Source: Xanthostigma xanthostigma (taxonomy: Eukaryota > Arthropoda > Insecta > Raphidioptera > Raphidiidae). Taken from it: a DNA stretch of 64,000 nt. Every line of letters begins with the position of its first letter. Position 1 is the stretch's first letter. Under the pieces are notes generated by a model. The model saw only the letters and a program-made list of their open reading frames with translations. It made no database searches and was not told the origin of the DNA. The DNA lies in contig OY754464.1 of NCBI GenBank assembly GCA_963575645.1, positions 5,828,001-5,892,000 of the forward strand. Reading direction: 5' to 3'. Shown one piece after another: positions 14,901-22,887 of this stretch. A program made the position numbers and the translations under genes.

Positions 14901-17900
14901 AGTCGTGGTAACGTTTTTTTTAGTCTGTTTCACAGTTTAATCAAAATCATGGATACGAATTCATTTTAATAATTTAAAAAAATTCATTATTCGTCAAAGA
15001 TCTTTTCAACTTTAAGACATATTAAAGGTAATCTGTAAAAACTTAATCCCGGTGAATTTCGTCTACAATTTTTACAGTTAACGTAACTGCACGAATTACT
15101 AACACAAGCCATTATTGAAAAATTCTCGGAAATGAAATAAGAAATAATTTTTTGACACAATTTATGAACGTACCGACAGAATTTTTTCAAATCATACATA
15201 AGGCTGTTTATATTTTAAAACCATGAATACGAATTAAAAAAAAAATAGTCGAACATTCTCTTTATTATATTTCTGGACTATAGATACCAAAAAAATATCA
15301 TCTCTGAAAAATCTTAAAAAAAAAATTCAACTGTCAGGCCGTTAAATAATTAATCATATATTTTTTCACCTACGGATTTTTACAAATTTATAACATGTAA
15401 TACAGGGTGCATTTTTCGTCCACTTTGGTTATGTATTCTACTCTACAATTGTGAATGACATTATTTTGTAGCATCGAAGATCATGTCAATTATTTTATTA
15501 TGGGAGAAGTACAGTGTCGGTATAAGCATCTAATTAATTAAGATAATAAAAATAATTTAAAATGAAATACATAATCTTATTTCTTGAATTTATATTTTTG
15601 TTCGGATTTTTTTGACTCAACATCAGAACTTTGTTTAAAAATAAAATTTTAATTAAAGTTATTCATTTACTTAATGTCACCGCGGGATATTGTACAATAC
15701 AGTTGAATGACGGAAGAGGATCTTTGAAGAACAAATGTAATTATGATGCTGGTCACTAGAGGACCAAATTGCCAGCACAATTCACTACGGAAAACATATG
15801 TAGTTATGGTGCTAGTCACCAGACGGCCGAACCATTATCAGCACAATTCACTATGGAAACTCTACATATTCTACACTCGCAGATTAAAAAAATTTAGCTT
15901 ATGATGCTCGTCAATAGGTGGCCACCTAGCGGCGAGCATCATAAGTGGTCTCATTTTGGTTAACTAGGATACTTATCTTCCTAAGTATAATACGTTTATC
16001 TATGGTAGTATGTAGGCAGCCTAAAAGTAATTAAGATTTGTTTGTTTTTTTCTTTCTAATGATGTCGTTTATAATTTTAGGAAAAACTTCAAGAAGAATT
16101 ACAGAAAGGCAGAGAAAAATTTACAGAAATGGAATCGGAATTATCATTTTATAAAGATTTTGTAAATTTATCGTCCAGTAATAGTAATAATAGTGTAGAG
16201 GATTACGATTTACAAACATTGAGAGATTTGTATGAAAACGAGAGAAAACACAACATCGTTTTGCGTCAAACGGTAGACCGATATAAACGGGTGTTTGTGC
16301 CAGAAACAGTGCCGGAGAATTCCGAGGAAGAATTGTATAACGAACTTGTTATGAAGGAAGCAGAAATCGAAAGTCTACAAGACTTAATTTACGATTTCCA
16401 AGAAACTGTGCAATGTTTAAAAGAAGATACAGAAAATCTTCAAAGTGAAATAGAGTTACTTTGTGATAACAATGACTTATTGATGGAAGAACGATCAACT
16501 TTGAGAGACGAGTTAAATCAGTTAAATAAAAAAGAAACCAAATCAATGTTTACGCAAACTGAGCAGGCAGAAAAAACGGCAGTATATACCGCGACGGACG
16601 ATTTAATATGTAGAAAAACCGTATTTACCGAAACAAATGAAAAACCGGAAATGCAGTCTGTTTTAACGCAAACTGTTGAAGAACAAAAGAAACAGGACAT
16701 GAAGAGTACGCTGACGCAAACGGAACAGAGAGAAAAAGCGACAGTATGTACCACAACAGACGATTTAATATGTAGAAAAACCGTATTTACCGAAACAAAT
16801 GAAAAACCGAAAATGCAATCTGTTTTAACGCAAACTGTTGAAGAAGAAAAGAGACAGGAAATGAAGAGTACGCTGACGCAAACGGAACAGAGAGAAAAAA
16901 CGACAGTATGCACTACAACGAACGATTTAATATGTAGAAAAACAGTATTTACCGAAACAAATGAAAAGCCGAAAATGCAATCTGTTTTAACGCAAACTGT
17001 TGAAGAAGAGAAGAGACGAGAAATGCAGAGTATGATAACGCAAACTGAACAGAAAGAAAAAGCGACAGTATGGACCGCAACGGACGATTTAATTTGTAGA
17101 AAAACCGTATTTACCGAAACAAATGAAAAGCCGGAAATGCAATCTGTTTTAACGCAAACTGTTGAAGAAGAAAAGAGACAGGAAATGAAGAGTACGCTGA
17201 CGCAAACGGAACAGAGAGAAAAAGCGACAGTATATACCGCGACGGACGATTTAATATGTAGAAAAACCGTATTTACCGAAACAAATGAAAAGCCGGAAAT
17301 GCAATCTGTTTTAACGCAAACTGTTGAAGAAGAGAAGAGACGGGAAATGAAGAGTACGATAACGCAAACTGAACAGAAAGAAAAAACGACAGTATGCACT
17401 ACAACGAACGATTTAATATGTAGAAAAACAGTATGTACCGAAACAAATGAAAAACCGGAAATGCAATCTGTTTTAACGCAAACTGAGCAGAAAGAAAAAG
17501 CGACAATATGTACTGCAACGGACGATTTAATTCGTAGAAAAACCGTATTTACTGAAACAAATGAAAAACCGGAAATGAAATTTGCGTCAACACAAACAGC
17601 GCTCGAAGAAAAAAGATCGAAAATTAAATCTATATTAACAGGGACAGCTCAGCAACCACTTTCAACAAAAACAACACAAATGAAACCTACTTACATCAAC
17701 AAAACAATTGAAACAGTATCACCGGTGACTTCTAGGTTTTCTAATATTACGTCTCGAAAACGTTCAAGTAATACAGCAACAAATCAGACAGATTTGAAAA
17801 ACTTAGAAATGTCAACGATAATCGATAAAAAATCGATGGTTCAAACGACTGATTTTGAAATAGTGTCTCCGGTGCGTGATATCTCACCAAAACTTAAATC

Positions 17901-20900
17901 TATTAAAGATAATATTAAATCAAGACGCCATAGTTTAGTAGATACTCGAAGACAATTGACAGAATCGGATACTGAATCGATTTCGGATCAAATCGTTGAA
18001 GCCGATCAACTCAATATTGGTTCGACGATATGCAACGATAAGCATAACGATGATACACCTCGGTCGGTTAAAGATATTTCTAAGACGAAACGTCATAGTT
18101 TAGTGGATAGTAGGAGACAGTTAACGGAATCGGATACCGAATCGATTCCAGAGAAAAAATATATCGATAAATCTGTTAATACTGATCGTATTGATACTGG
18201 ACCAGTGATACGAAATAAACTTACGAATGATTTGTTGCTTTATAAAAGTCAGTTGAATACGGCTCAGAAAGAATTAGCGTCGTGCAAACAAGAACTTATG
18301 GCGTATAAAAACAGCAATTTGCAATTTAGTGTAAGTAATGTTTGCAACAGACCTTTGACTATTTAGCTATGGACTAGCAAAGCTAAGTTCACACTCAATG
18401 CTTTTAGATAGGACCCTTAGGGCCCGTTATGTTCAGCGCGTAGTCTTGAATTATTTTTGAGGTTATCTAAAATTCACCATCATTATTATTTTAATCAATG
18501 ATACCACTCTTACCACTTGATTTCATTCTCAAACATTATTTTTGTTGTTGTGGTATGACGATAGATTGTAATCAAATAAGAAAATGGAAGGGGGGAGACT
18601 TGTGTTAATCCGCTGATGAGTTTTGAGTGAAGGATACTACGGCTGCGCAGGCGCATTAACATTGTATGTAGTACCTTCTACATCATTACGAGGCGCTGAA
18701 CGAACGTTCATTTTAGTCGGGTAGAATTAGCTGATTCGTGTCCTAAAACACGTGCAATTGCGAACGCCGATTTTAAAATTTTTTTTGTTAGATAATACGA
18801 ATATAAGTAACATATTAAGTTTAAACGCCTATCGGAGCACCGCACGATGGTTAAAAAAAATGGCAAATTTCGTCCATTACACTTTTTGGCGATTTACGGG
18901 AAAACTATGCATTTGACAAATTAAGTGTAGGGAAATAAAAAATGCGCAATAAAAAGACGAATCGAATGAGTTTTTGTGAGCTCCGATCGGTCCAGTAGTT
19001 TTTTAGTAAATTGCAAAAAACCGCTTTTTTGGGCCATTTTTTCGAAATTCCATAACTTCCGTTCTATTAAATATGAAGACTTGAAACTTTAATAGAATAT
19101 GTGTTTTATAGGCTTCAATATGCATACAAAATTTCAGCAAGATCGATGTTATACTTTTTGAGAAACTTTGAAAAAATCGAAAAAAGGCCCTTCCGAAAAG
19201 AGTCCCTGAAAAAGTTTTGGGCCAGCGTAGACCAATTTTTCAAACGTGCTTTTGTTCATCGAGAGTTGCTCTACAACATCCTGCAATGCCGTACCATTAC
19301 ACCTAGCGAAAGTGCGAAAAAAATTGATTAAAAAAAGCGTTTTAAAGCGAAAATGGCAATAATAATAATGATATCATTATATATTTACGTACAATTGTGC
19401 ATATGCCGCGGAAGCTCCCTTTTTTAAAATCAATTTTTTTCGCACCTTCGCTAGGTGTAATGGTACGGCATTGCAGGATGTTGTAGAGCAACTCTCGATG
19501 AACAAAAGCACGTTTGGAAAATTGGTCTACGCTGGCCCAAAACTTTTTCAGGGACCCTTTTCGGAAGGGCCTTTTTTCGGTTTTTTCAAAGTTTCTCAAA
19601 AAGTATAACATCGATCTTGCTGAAATTTTGTATGCATATTGAAGCTTATAAAACACATATTCTATTAAAGTTTCAAGTCTTCATATTTAATAGAACGGAA
19701 GTTATGGAATTTCGAAAAAATGGCCCAAAAAAGCGGTTTTTTGCAATTTACTAAAAAACTACTGGACCGATCGGAGCTCACAAAAACTCATTCGATTCGT
19801 CTTTTTATTGCGCATTTTTTTATTCCCCTACACTTAATTTGTCAAATGCATAGTTTTCCCGTAAATCGCCAAAAAGTGATATGGACGAAATTTGCCATTT
19901 TTTTTAACCATCGTGCGGTGCTCCGATTGGCGTTTAAACTTAATATGTTACTTATATTCGTATTATCTAACAAAAAAAATTTTAAAATCGACGTTCGCAA
20001 TTGCATGTGACGGATTTGCTAATTCTGCGCGGCTATTTGTAATATGTGTGGGGTAGATGTTTTCGTAAGGTTAATTAAAATATTTTTTGTAGTTAGTAAC
20101 GAAAACTAAGCAACTAGAAGAACTCAAATTGAATTTGGAAATTTCTCAAAAAACTGTTAACGAACTTCGAAATAAAATAGTCGATCAAAATATTGAAATT
20201 CAAAAACTCAAATATAAACGCGAATTGAACAGCGAAACTTATAAAAAATCTTTAACAAGTTTACAAGCGGAAATATCAGATAAGAAGATACAGGTGAGTG
20301 TTATTAATAGCTTACGATCGCAACTAGGACTAGGTTCGATCGGCTACAGTCGAACTGTACGCATTTATTTTTTCTTTATTTTATTAAATACTAAATTTGA
20401 AGATATTAAAATTTCAAAATGCCTCAAGGACTTTTTTTGGAAATAAAATTTCGCAAAGTTAAAAATTTAAGGCTTGGCTAGGCTCTTTTGTCGTTCAGTC
20501 AGGTCTTCGATTTTGTATTCTGACATTTCAAAAGGCGTGGTTCACAAATTTTCATGGTGCAAACGTTTGATAGCTCTTGACCTATTAGTTCAAGACGTAA
20601 CGAGCATTCTAAGCTGCTTCCAGTATTACAGAATAAAAATTTCTATCTAATGTTTGTCAGGAACATTGGTTGTGTGATTCAAACTTTAAATAAAATATTT
20701 GCAGTTGGAACGAGCGAAAATGGAAATCGAGAAATTAATGTCCAAGGAAAAACAAACAACTGTCAGAGCTAATGCAGTACAGCAAAATTCGACATCCACT
20801 CAAACAGTTTCAAGGTTTTTGCCACAAGAACATCAGAGAAGTGATGTTGTCTCCATGGGCTCAGAACTTTTCGGTTATATTGTAAGTGATCACTTTTTTA

Positions 20901-21471
20901 CACGCTCTATATTAATTTCACTTGTATGTATGTATGTATGTTTGTTTGTTTGTAACCTTCCTTTGGACTACAGCAAGTGGTTTATTACAGTAGTATAATA
21001 TGCCAGCACTGTAACTACAGTGTTTAGCCATGCGGTCTAAAGCACGGGTTTTAGCTGACGTCAACTCTCGGAATTACGGGTCGTGGGTTCTAATCCCGTC
21101 CACGCTGAAAAAAAAATTGTTTTTTTTTCGTGCAAATTTTCGACAATAAATCGAACTAAAATGTGAAAAATAAATATAGTTAAAAAAAACTAAAAAACAC
21201 GTTTTATATCAAACTAAAAAGTAACAAATAATTTTTTAAAAATAAGCTTAAAACAATAATGAATAAAAAATAATTTAGAACCGGTGTTTTGTTTTTCCAG
21301 GACCAAACTGAAAAAATTAAGAAATTGGAAGAGGCGCTTAAAAAACTTAAAGACCAATATGATAACTGCAAATTCATAGCGAGAGAAAGATACGACCGCA
21401 TTGTTCAGCTTGAAAAAGAAAGAAAAAACAAAAAAGACAAAGAAAATATTACGCCTGTCGATAAAGACTAG
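2963..21471 (+). CDS. Kinesin-7 / CENP-E-like kinetochore motor, 13 exons, 1492 aa
   Basis: A plus-end microtubule motor that, in the CENP-E family, links kinetochores to spindle microtubules in mitosis. Exons: 2963-3080, 5275-5509, 6896-7127, 8116-8218, 8941-9160, 10247-10560, 11732-12026, 12099-12186, 12785-12859, 16081-18330, 20093-20293, 20705-20881, 21301-21471 (4479 nt). Motor domain is residues 1 to about 310: P-loop GQTASGKT (76-83), switch I NERSSRSH (183-190), switch II DLAGSE (219-224), then [20 protein letters not shown]-type motor core. It aligns along its length with vertebrate CENP-E as I recall it, including a KRRYTW motif just after the motor. Next come a coiled coil, a 13-aa repeat block (exon 7), and in exon 10 a 54-aa repeat array (about residues 713-1076). 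The C-terminus is charged coiled coil ending PVDKD, without the CAAX box of vertebrate CENP-E. It is shorter than vertebrate (~2700 aa) and fly (~2000 aa) homologues. Orthology to a single fly CENP-E paralogue is not settled, so no symbol is assigned. Confidence 0.93.
3540..3605 (-). repeat. tRNA-like B-box, SINE fragment
   Basis: On the minus strand the sequence reads CGGGTTTGAATCCCGAC, an internal RNA polymerase III B-box with its flanking stem. No matching tRNA fold is convincing, so a SINE head is more likely than a tRNA gene. Confidence 0.35.
3750..4268. mobile_element. hAT-like non-autonomous element in CENP-E intron 1
   Basis: It begins AGGGTTTGCAGTACCGGTAC and ends with GGTAATTCCCGGGAGCAC. 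Internal 'cggtact' and 'cccggga' blocks are typical of a hAT-type terminal structure. I could not confirm the target duplication. Confidence 0.45.
4338..4457. mobile_element. Hairpin MITE, copy 1 (CENP-E intron 1)
   Basis: The arms GTTCCAAGCAGCCAGCAAACG and its near-complement CCGTTTGCTGGCTGCATGGAAC surround a core with 'cgcatgcgcagtagctaaaacg'-type sequence. Six copies of this ~120-210 bp hairpin family are in the window. Confidence 0.75.
5570..6000. repeat. Dispersed repeat interrupted by the pogo-like MITE
   Basis: The sequence beginning TTCCGTGCAAAACGGAAC and continuing past the MITE with 'gacgtgaaatataaaaacttgaattttgattc' blocks recurs at about 63597-63960. The family is unknown. Confidence 0.5.
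5668..5841. mobile_element. pogo/Tigger-like MITE in CENP-E intron 2
   Basis: The right end read inward is CAGTAGAATCTCACTAGTCC, typical of pogo-type termini; the left end is the imperfect counterpart CTGTAGAGTCTAATTAATCC. TA dinucleotides flank both ends (5666-5667 and 5842-5843). It sits inside an older repeat that recurs at about 63600-64000. Confidence 0.65.
6307..6874. mobile_element. Tc1/mariner-type MITE, full copy in CENP-E intron 2
   Basis: Termini CAGTATGTAAA..TTTACATACTG are flanked by TA on both sides, with inverted repeats of about 70 bp. The interior keeps a piece of transposase-like coding sequence ending [13 protein letters not shown], which resembles the region near the third catalytic residue of Tc1/mariner transposases. 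The right end lies 21 bp before CENP-E exon 3. Confidence 0.8.
7147..7738. repeat. Dispersed ~590-bp repeat, copy 1 (CENP-E intron 3)
   Basis: It is nearly identical to 53483-54078. The interior contains diverged ~110-bp subrepeats built on GCCATCTGACGGCTTTAATT. No terminal inverted repeats are evident and the class is unknown. Confidence 0.75.
7845..7920 (+). repeat. tRNA-like SINE head in CENP-E intron 3
   Basis: It contains GCAGGTTCGATCCCGGC, a clear B-box, with an A-box-like region about 45 bases upstream (GGTGGCGGCGAGATAG). The stems do not close into a proper tRNA. Confidence 0.4.
8440..8902. mobile_element. hAT-like MITE, TAGTGATGTAA family, copy 1 (intron 4)
   Basis: The termini TAGTGATGTAATGAATATTC and GCATTCGTTACATCACTA are inverted repeats. 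The flanking 8-mers gtgtggtt and atgtgttt agree at 6 of 8 positions. It fills most of CENP-E intron 4. Confidence 0.65.
9229..9876. mobile_element. Fold-back palindrome, ~650 bp (CENP-E intron 5)
   Basis: The left half from TGAAAATTTGCAGAATAATA is mirrored by the right half ending TATTATTCTGCAAATTTTCA. The arms are about 310-320 bp and meet near 9552 (GTTGTTATAACAACG). There is no coding capacity. Confidence 0.85.
9993..10112. mobile_element. Hairpin MITE, copy 2 (CENP-E intron 5)
   Basis: It starts AGCTCTGTTCCGACCTCTCT; the core 'catgcgcagtaa..gttactgcgcatg' folds back. The right arm has decayed. Confidence 0.6.
10740..11565 (-). mobile_element. CAGTGGCGG-end element, copy 1 (intron 6), split by a hAT MITE
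   Basis: It starts CAGTGGAGGCGCG and shares the interior (GACTACTGCCATAAGCC, CTGAATGAGATAG, AACACGCTATAACT) with 26150-26698 and 39976-40493, but in the opposite orientation. The hAT MITE at 10958-11395 sits inside it, so it is older than that insertion. Confidence 0.7.
10958..11395. mobile_element. hAT MITE, TAGTGATGTGCCGG family, copy A
   Basis: Termini TAGTGATGTGCCGGATATCC and GATCCGGCACATCACTA, with a perfect 8-bp duplication gtatgtac at 10950-10957 and 11396-11403. The interior holds a strong hairpin (TGCACATCGATCTTTGG / CCAAAGGTCGATGTGCA type). Confidence 0.9.
11824..12008 (+). repeat. In-frame 39-bp (13-aa) repeat in CENP-E exon 7
   Basis: About five degenerate copies; the two best read [13 protein letters not shown] and [13 protein letters not shown], flanked by [12 protein letters not shown] and [13 protein letters not shown]. 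The block is acidic and serine/threonine rich, so probably disordered. The frame is kept across all copies. Confidence 0.85.
12322..12630 (+). mobile_element. GTGAAACTTTTATT-end repeat, full copy 1 (intron 8)
   Basis: It starts GTGAAACTTTTATTGGATTG and ends GAATAAAAGTTTCAC, an inverted terminus. The interior is less AT-rich than its surroundings (CTCCGCGGCCGCCTGTAATG). A second full copy, inverted, is at 28430-28716 and a partial one at 33431-33510. Confidence 0.7.
13070..13205 (+). repeat. Repeat shared by CENP-E introns 9 and 11, copy 1
   Basis: TTTTATTAAATACTAAATTT and the following ~120 bp recur at about 20370-20515. The match resumes after the hAT MITE (about 13725-13795 against 20520-20575), so the MITE inserted into an existing repeat. 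Confidence 0.6.
13212..13715. mobile_element. hAT MITE, TAGTGATGTGCCGG family, copy B (intron 9)
   Basis: Same termini as the copies at 10958 and 22888. Perfect 8-bp duplication gtttagac at 13204-13211 and 13716-13723. Confidence 0.9.
13819..16004. mobile_element. 2.2-kb inverted-repeat element filling most of CENP-E intron 9
   Basis: Termini CATAGATAAACGTATTATAC and GTATAATACGTTTATCTATG belong to inverted repeats of roughly 60-70 bp that continue with AACCAAAATGAGACCAC. A direct duplication gtagtat flanks it (13812-13818 and 16005-16011). Inside are a ~300-bp direct duplication (about 14004-14300 and 14690-14990), a hairpin at 14470-14602 and a diverged ~75-bp tandem pair at 15740-15860. 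No transposase frame is visible. Confidence 0.75.
14470..14602. repeat. Fold-back repeat, TCGACCAATTTTTCAGAC family, copy 1
   Basis: TATCGACCAATTTTTCAGAC and its complement GTCTGAAAAATTGGTCGATA enclose a TTGACAAAAATATATAATTA palindrome. Related termini occur at 62515-62900 and 63639-63750. Confidence 0.75.
16537..17626 (+). repeat. In-frame 162-bp (54-aa) tandem repeat array in CENP-E exon 10
   Basis: Unit starts (ATG codons) fall at 16699, 16861, 17023, 17185 and 17347, exactly 162 bp apart; a partial first unit begins near 16537. Two shortened units of 114 bp start at 17461 and 17575. Each full unit carries two TQT motifs (TLTQTEQ and VLTQTVEE) and the core [15 protein letters not shown]. 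There are 13 TQT motifs in the array. Neighbouring units are roughly 90-95% identical by eye. The repeats also create a long open frame on the opposite strand that is not a gene. Confidence 0.95.
17923..18150 (+). repeat. Duplicated [18 protein letters not shown] motif in CENP-E exon 10
   Basis: Two copies, 17923-17982 and 18088-18150, encode [20 protein letters not shown] and [20 protein letters not shown]. The R-x-S context resembles a basophilic kinase site (Aurora/PKA type), which is inference from the motif alone. Confidence 0.8.
18721..20029. mobile_element. Fold-back palindrome, ~1.3 kb (CENP-E intron 10)
   Basis: The arms are about 600 bp each, with GCAATTGCGAACGCCGATTT on the left and AAATCGACGTTCGCAATTGC on the right, separated by a short AT-rich centre near 19370. 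The open frames at 19101-19331 (+) and 19342-19656 (-) are the same arm read twice and differ at 5 of the first 76 codons, so the arms are very similar. No known protein is encoded. Confidence 0.85.
20370..20580 (+). repeat. Repeat shared by CENP-E introns 9 and 11, copy 2
   Basis: Uninterrupted counterpart of 13070-13205 plus about 13725-13795. It shows the pre-insertion arrangement for the hAT MITE at 13212. Confidence 0.55.
20919..20954. repeat. Microsatellite (TATG)n/(TTTG)n
   Basis: Short tetranucleotide runs TATGTATGTATG followed by TTTGTTTGTTTG in CENP-E intron 12. Confidence 0.8.
21018..21107 (+). tRNA. tRNA-Leu-like sequence (pseudogene or SINE head), CENP-E intron 12
   Basis: Ninety bases read like a leucine-type tRNA: A-box region TTTAGCCATGCGGTCTAAAG, a possible TAG anticodon inside GGTTTTAGCT, a long variable region, and the T-arm GTGGGTTCTAATCCCGT. 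The first and last bases (CAGTGT / ACGCTG) can pair. The anticodon stem is poor, no discriminator/CCA context is clear, and an A-run then T-run follow, so a decayed or SINE-associated copy is likelier than a working tRNA. Confidence 0.4.
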
Positions 21472-21715
21472 AAGTGAAAATATATTTATAGAAATTTATA
21501 AAGCTCACCATCTAGAAGTTAAGTCGTGATCTAGTCAGCTAACAAACTAATCGGTAGAAAACAAATGAAAAAACAATGCAAGTAATTATATACAGTGAAT
21601 TTATTTTATCATTAAACACATGGAGGATAGAGTGAAAGAAGACTTGTTTCAACGCATTGTTCAAAAAGTGAGGGAATTAAGGGTTCCTATTCAGCAGTAG
21701 AGACGCTAGAACAGA

Positions 21716-21721
21716 AATAAA
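21716..21721 (+). terminator. Candidate poly(A) signal of the CENP-E-like gene
   Basis: The first AATAAA downstream of the stop codon at 21469-21471, about 245 bp away. Confidence 0.5.
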
Positions 21722-22082
21722 CTGAATAATCGATCAATTGCTCTCAAAAATTATTTGAGTTATTGCGAATGTGCATACCATAAAAACAGGTCTGAAGTTG
21801 ACACGGGGCCTTATTATCGAATATATATTTTTTTAATTTATTACAGATCAGCAATATTATAAGTTAAGAAACATCTCTATATTTAAGATGTAAAAAATGA
21901 CTCATTTAAGCATTAAATATGATTGTATTTCCAATTTTTTCACATTGATAAAAAATACATTATTTGATATCAAAAACTTTTTTGTTTTTTTTTTTTTTGG
22001 ACGTAAAATTGATAAAAATAAATGTAATACAGTGTGTTCACAAATAATGGTAACAGTGAATAATAAAAAAAAAATACCTTTG
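21722..22082. other. Intergenic, nothing identified
   Basis: AT-rich sequence downstream of the CENP-E-like gene. There is no recognisable frame or named repeat. Confidence 0.3.
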
Positions 22083-22330
22083 CATTCCGGGAGTGCCGGC
22101 AGAAGTGAAAACTTGAATATTAACGTCTTACGAATTTTCGATCAAAATGGTTTGTATCATAGATTGCATTTTTATGTACGATGTTTCAACGCTAGATGTC
22201 TAGCGTTGTATAAATAAAAATTTTCGATCAGGTCACGTGTCCTGACGCGGTCACGTGACCTGACGCGAGTTTGACATGTTTTACCCATTACAAAAAAAGT
22301 GTACAACGCCGCTAAAGAAGTTTTCACTTC
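22083..22330. mobile_element. GAAGTGAAAACTTC-end repeat, copy 1
   Basis: It begins ATTCCGGGAGTGCCGGCAGA and ends GAAGTTTTCACTTC. The interior has GGTCACGTGACCTGACGCG and AATGGGTAAAACATG-type sequence (complement). It matches 48778-49018 in the opposite orientation. Confidence 0.65.
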
Positions 22331-22332
22331 AA

Positions 22333-22668
22333 AAAGTTTGATTAGTTTTTTGTTCAACTCGAGACTTACTATCGGAAACTGCTGGGGTATATTTTTTTGT
22401 ACTTCAAACTCAACCAGAAGTGTACATGCATTTTTTTTCAAATGGCAACATATATATATTTTTTTACATTTTTTTCTTTATAAATTCATATAAAATAATC
22501 ATAAGGTTACATAAGAAAATATCTGAGAAAAAAATATGTTGCCACTTAAAAAAATTCATGTACACTTCTGATTGAGTCTAAAGTACAAAAAAGATATATC
22601 TTAGTAGTTTATGATAGTAAATCTCGAGTTGAACAAAAATCTATTTAAATTTTTTTTTGTATTTTGTA
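22333..22668. mobile_element. Fold-back repeat, ~335 bp
   Basis: TTGTTCAACTCGAGACTTAC on the left is mirrored by GTAAATCTCGAGTTGAACAA on the right, with further paired blocks around AATGGCAACATATAT. A related, interrupted copy lies at about 28200-28990 in TAF5 intron 6. Confidence 0.75.
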
Positions 22669-22887
22669 GGATACACAAATTATTCACTGTTGTCACTTTC
22701 GGTGAATACACTATATTTCCACTGCTTTCTACGCCGAAGTGTTTAACTAAACAGCGTTTAAAAAGCGCATTTTTTTATATTAACCCTTTGACTGCTTCAG
22801 ATGTATATTATATACGATTACCTGGGTTTCTGCTCGGGCCGTATATTTACGCTTTTTCAAAAAAATGGTGGCAACCCTAGTTAGAAC

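Noticed and set aside
16518-17399. Long minus-strand open frame (293 codons) opposite the CENP-E repeat array
   Set aside because: It exists only because the 162-bp sense repeat has no stop in that antisense frame; it has the same period, no start context and no homology.
19101-19656. Two similar small proteins on opposite strands in CENP-E intron 10
   Set aside because: They are the two arms of one palindrome read in mirror; no known domain.
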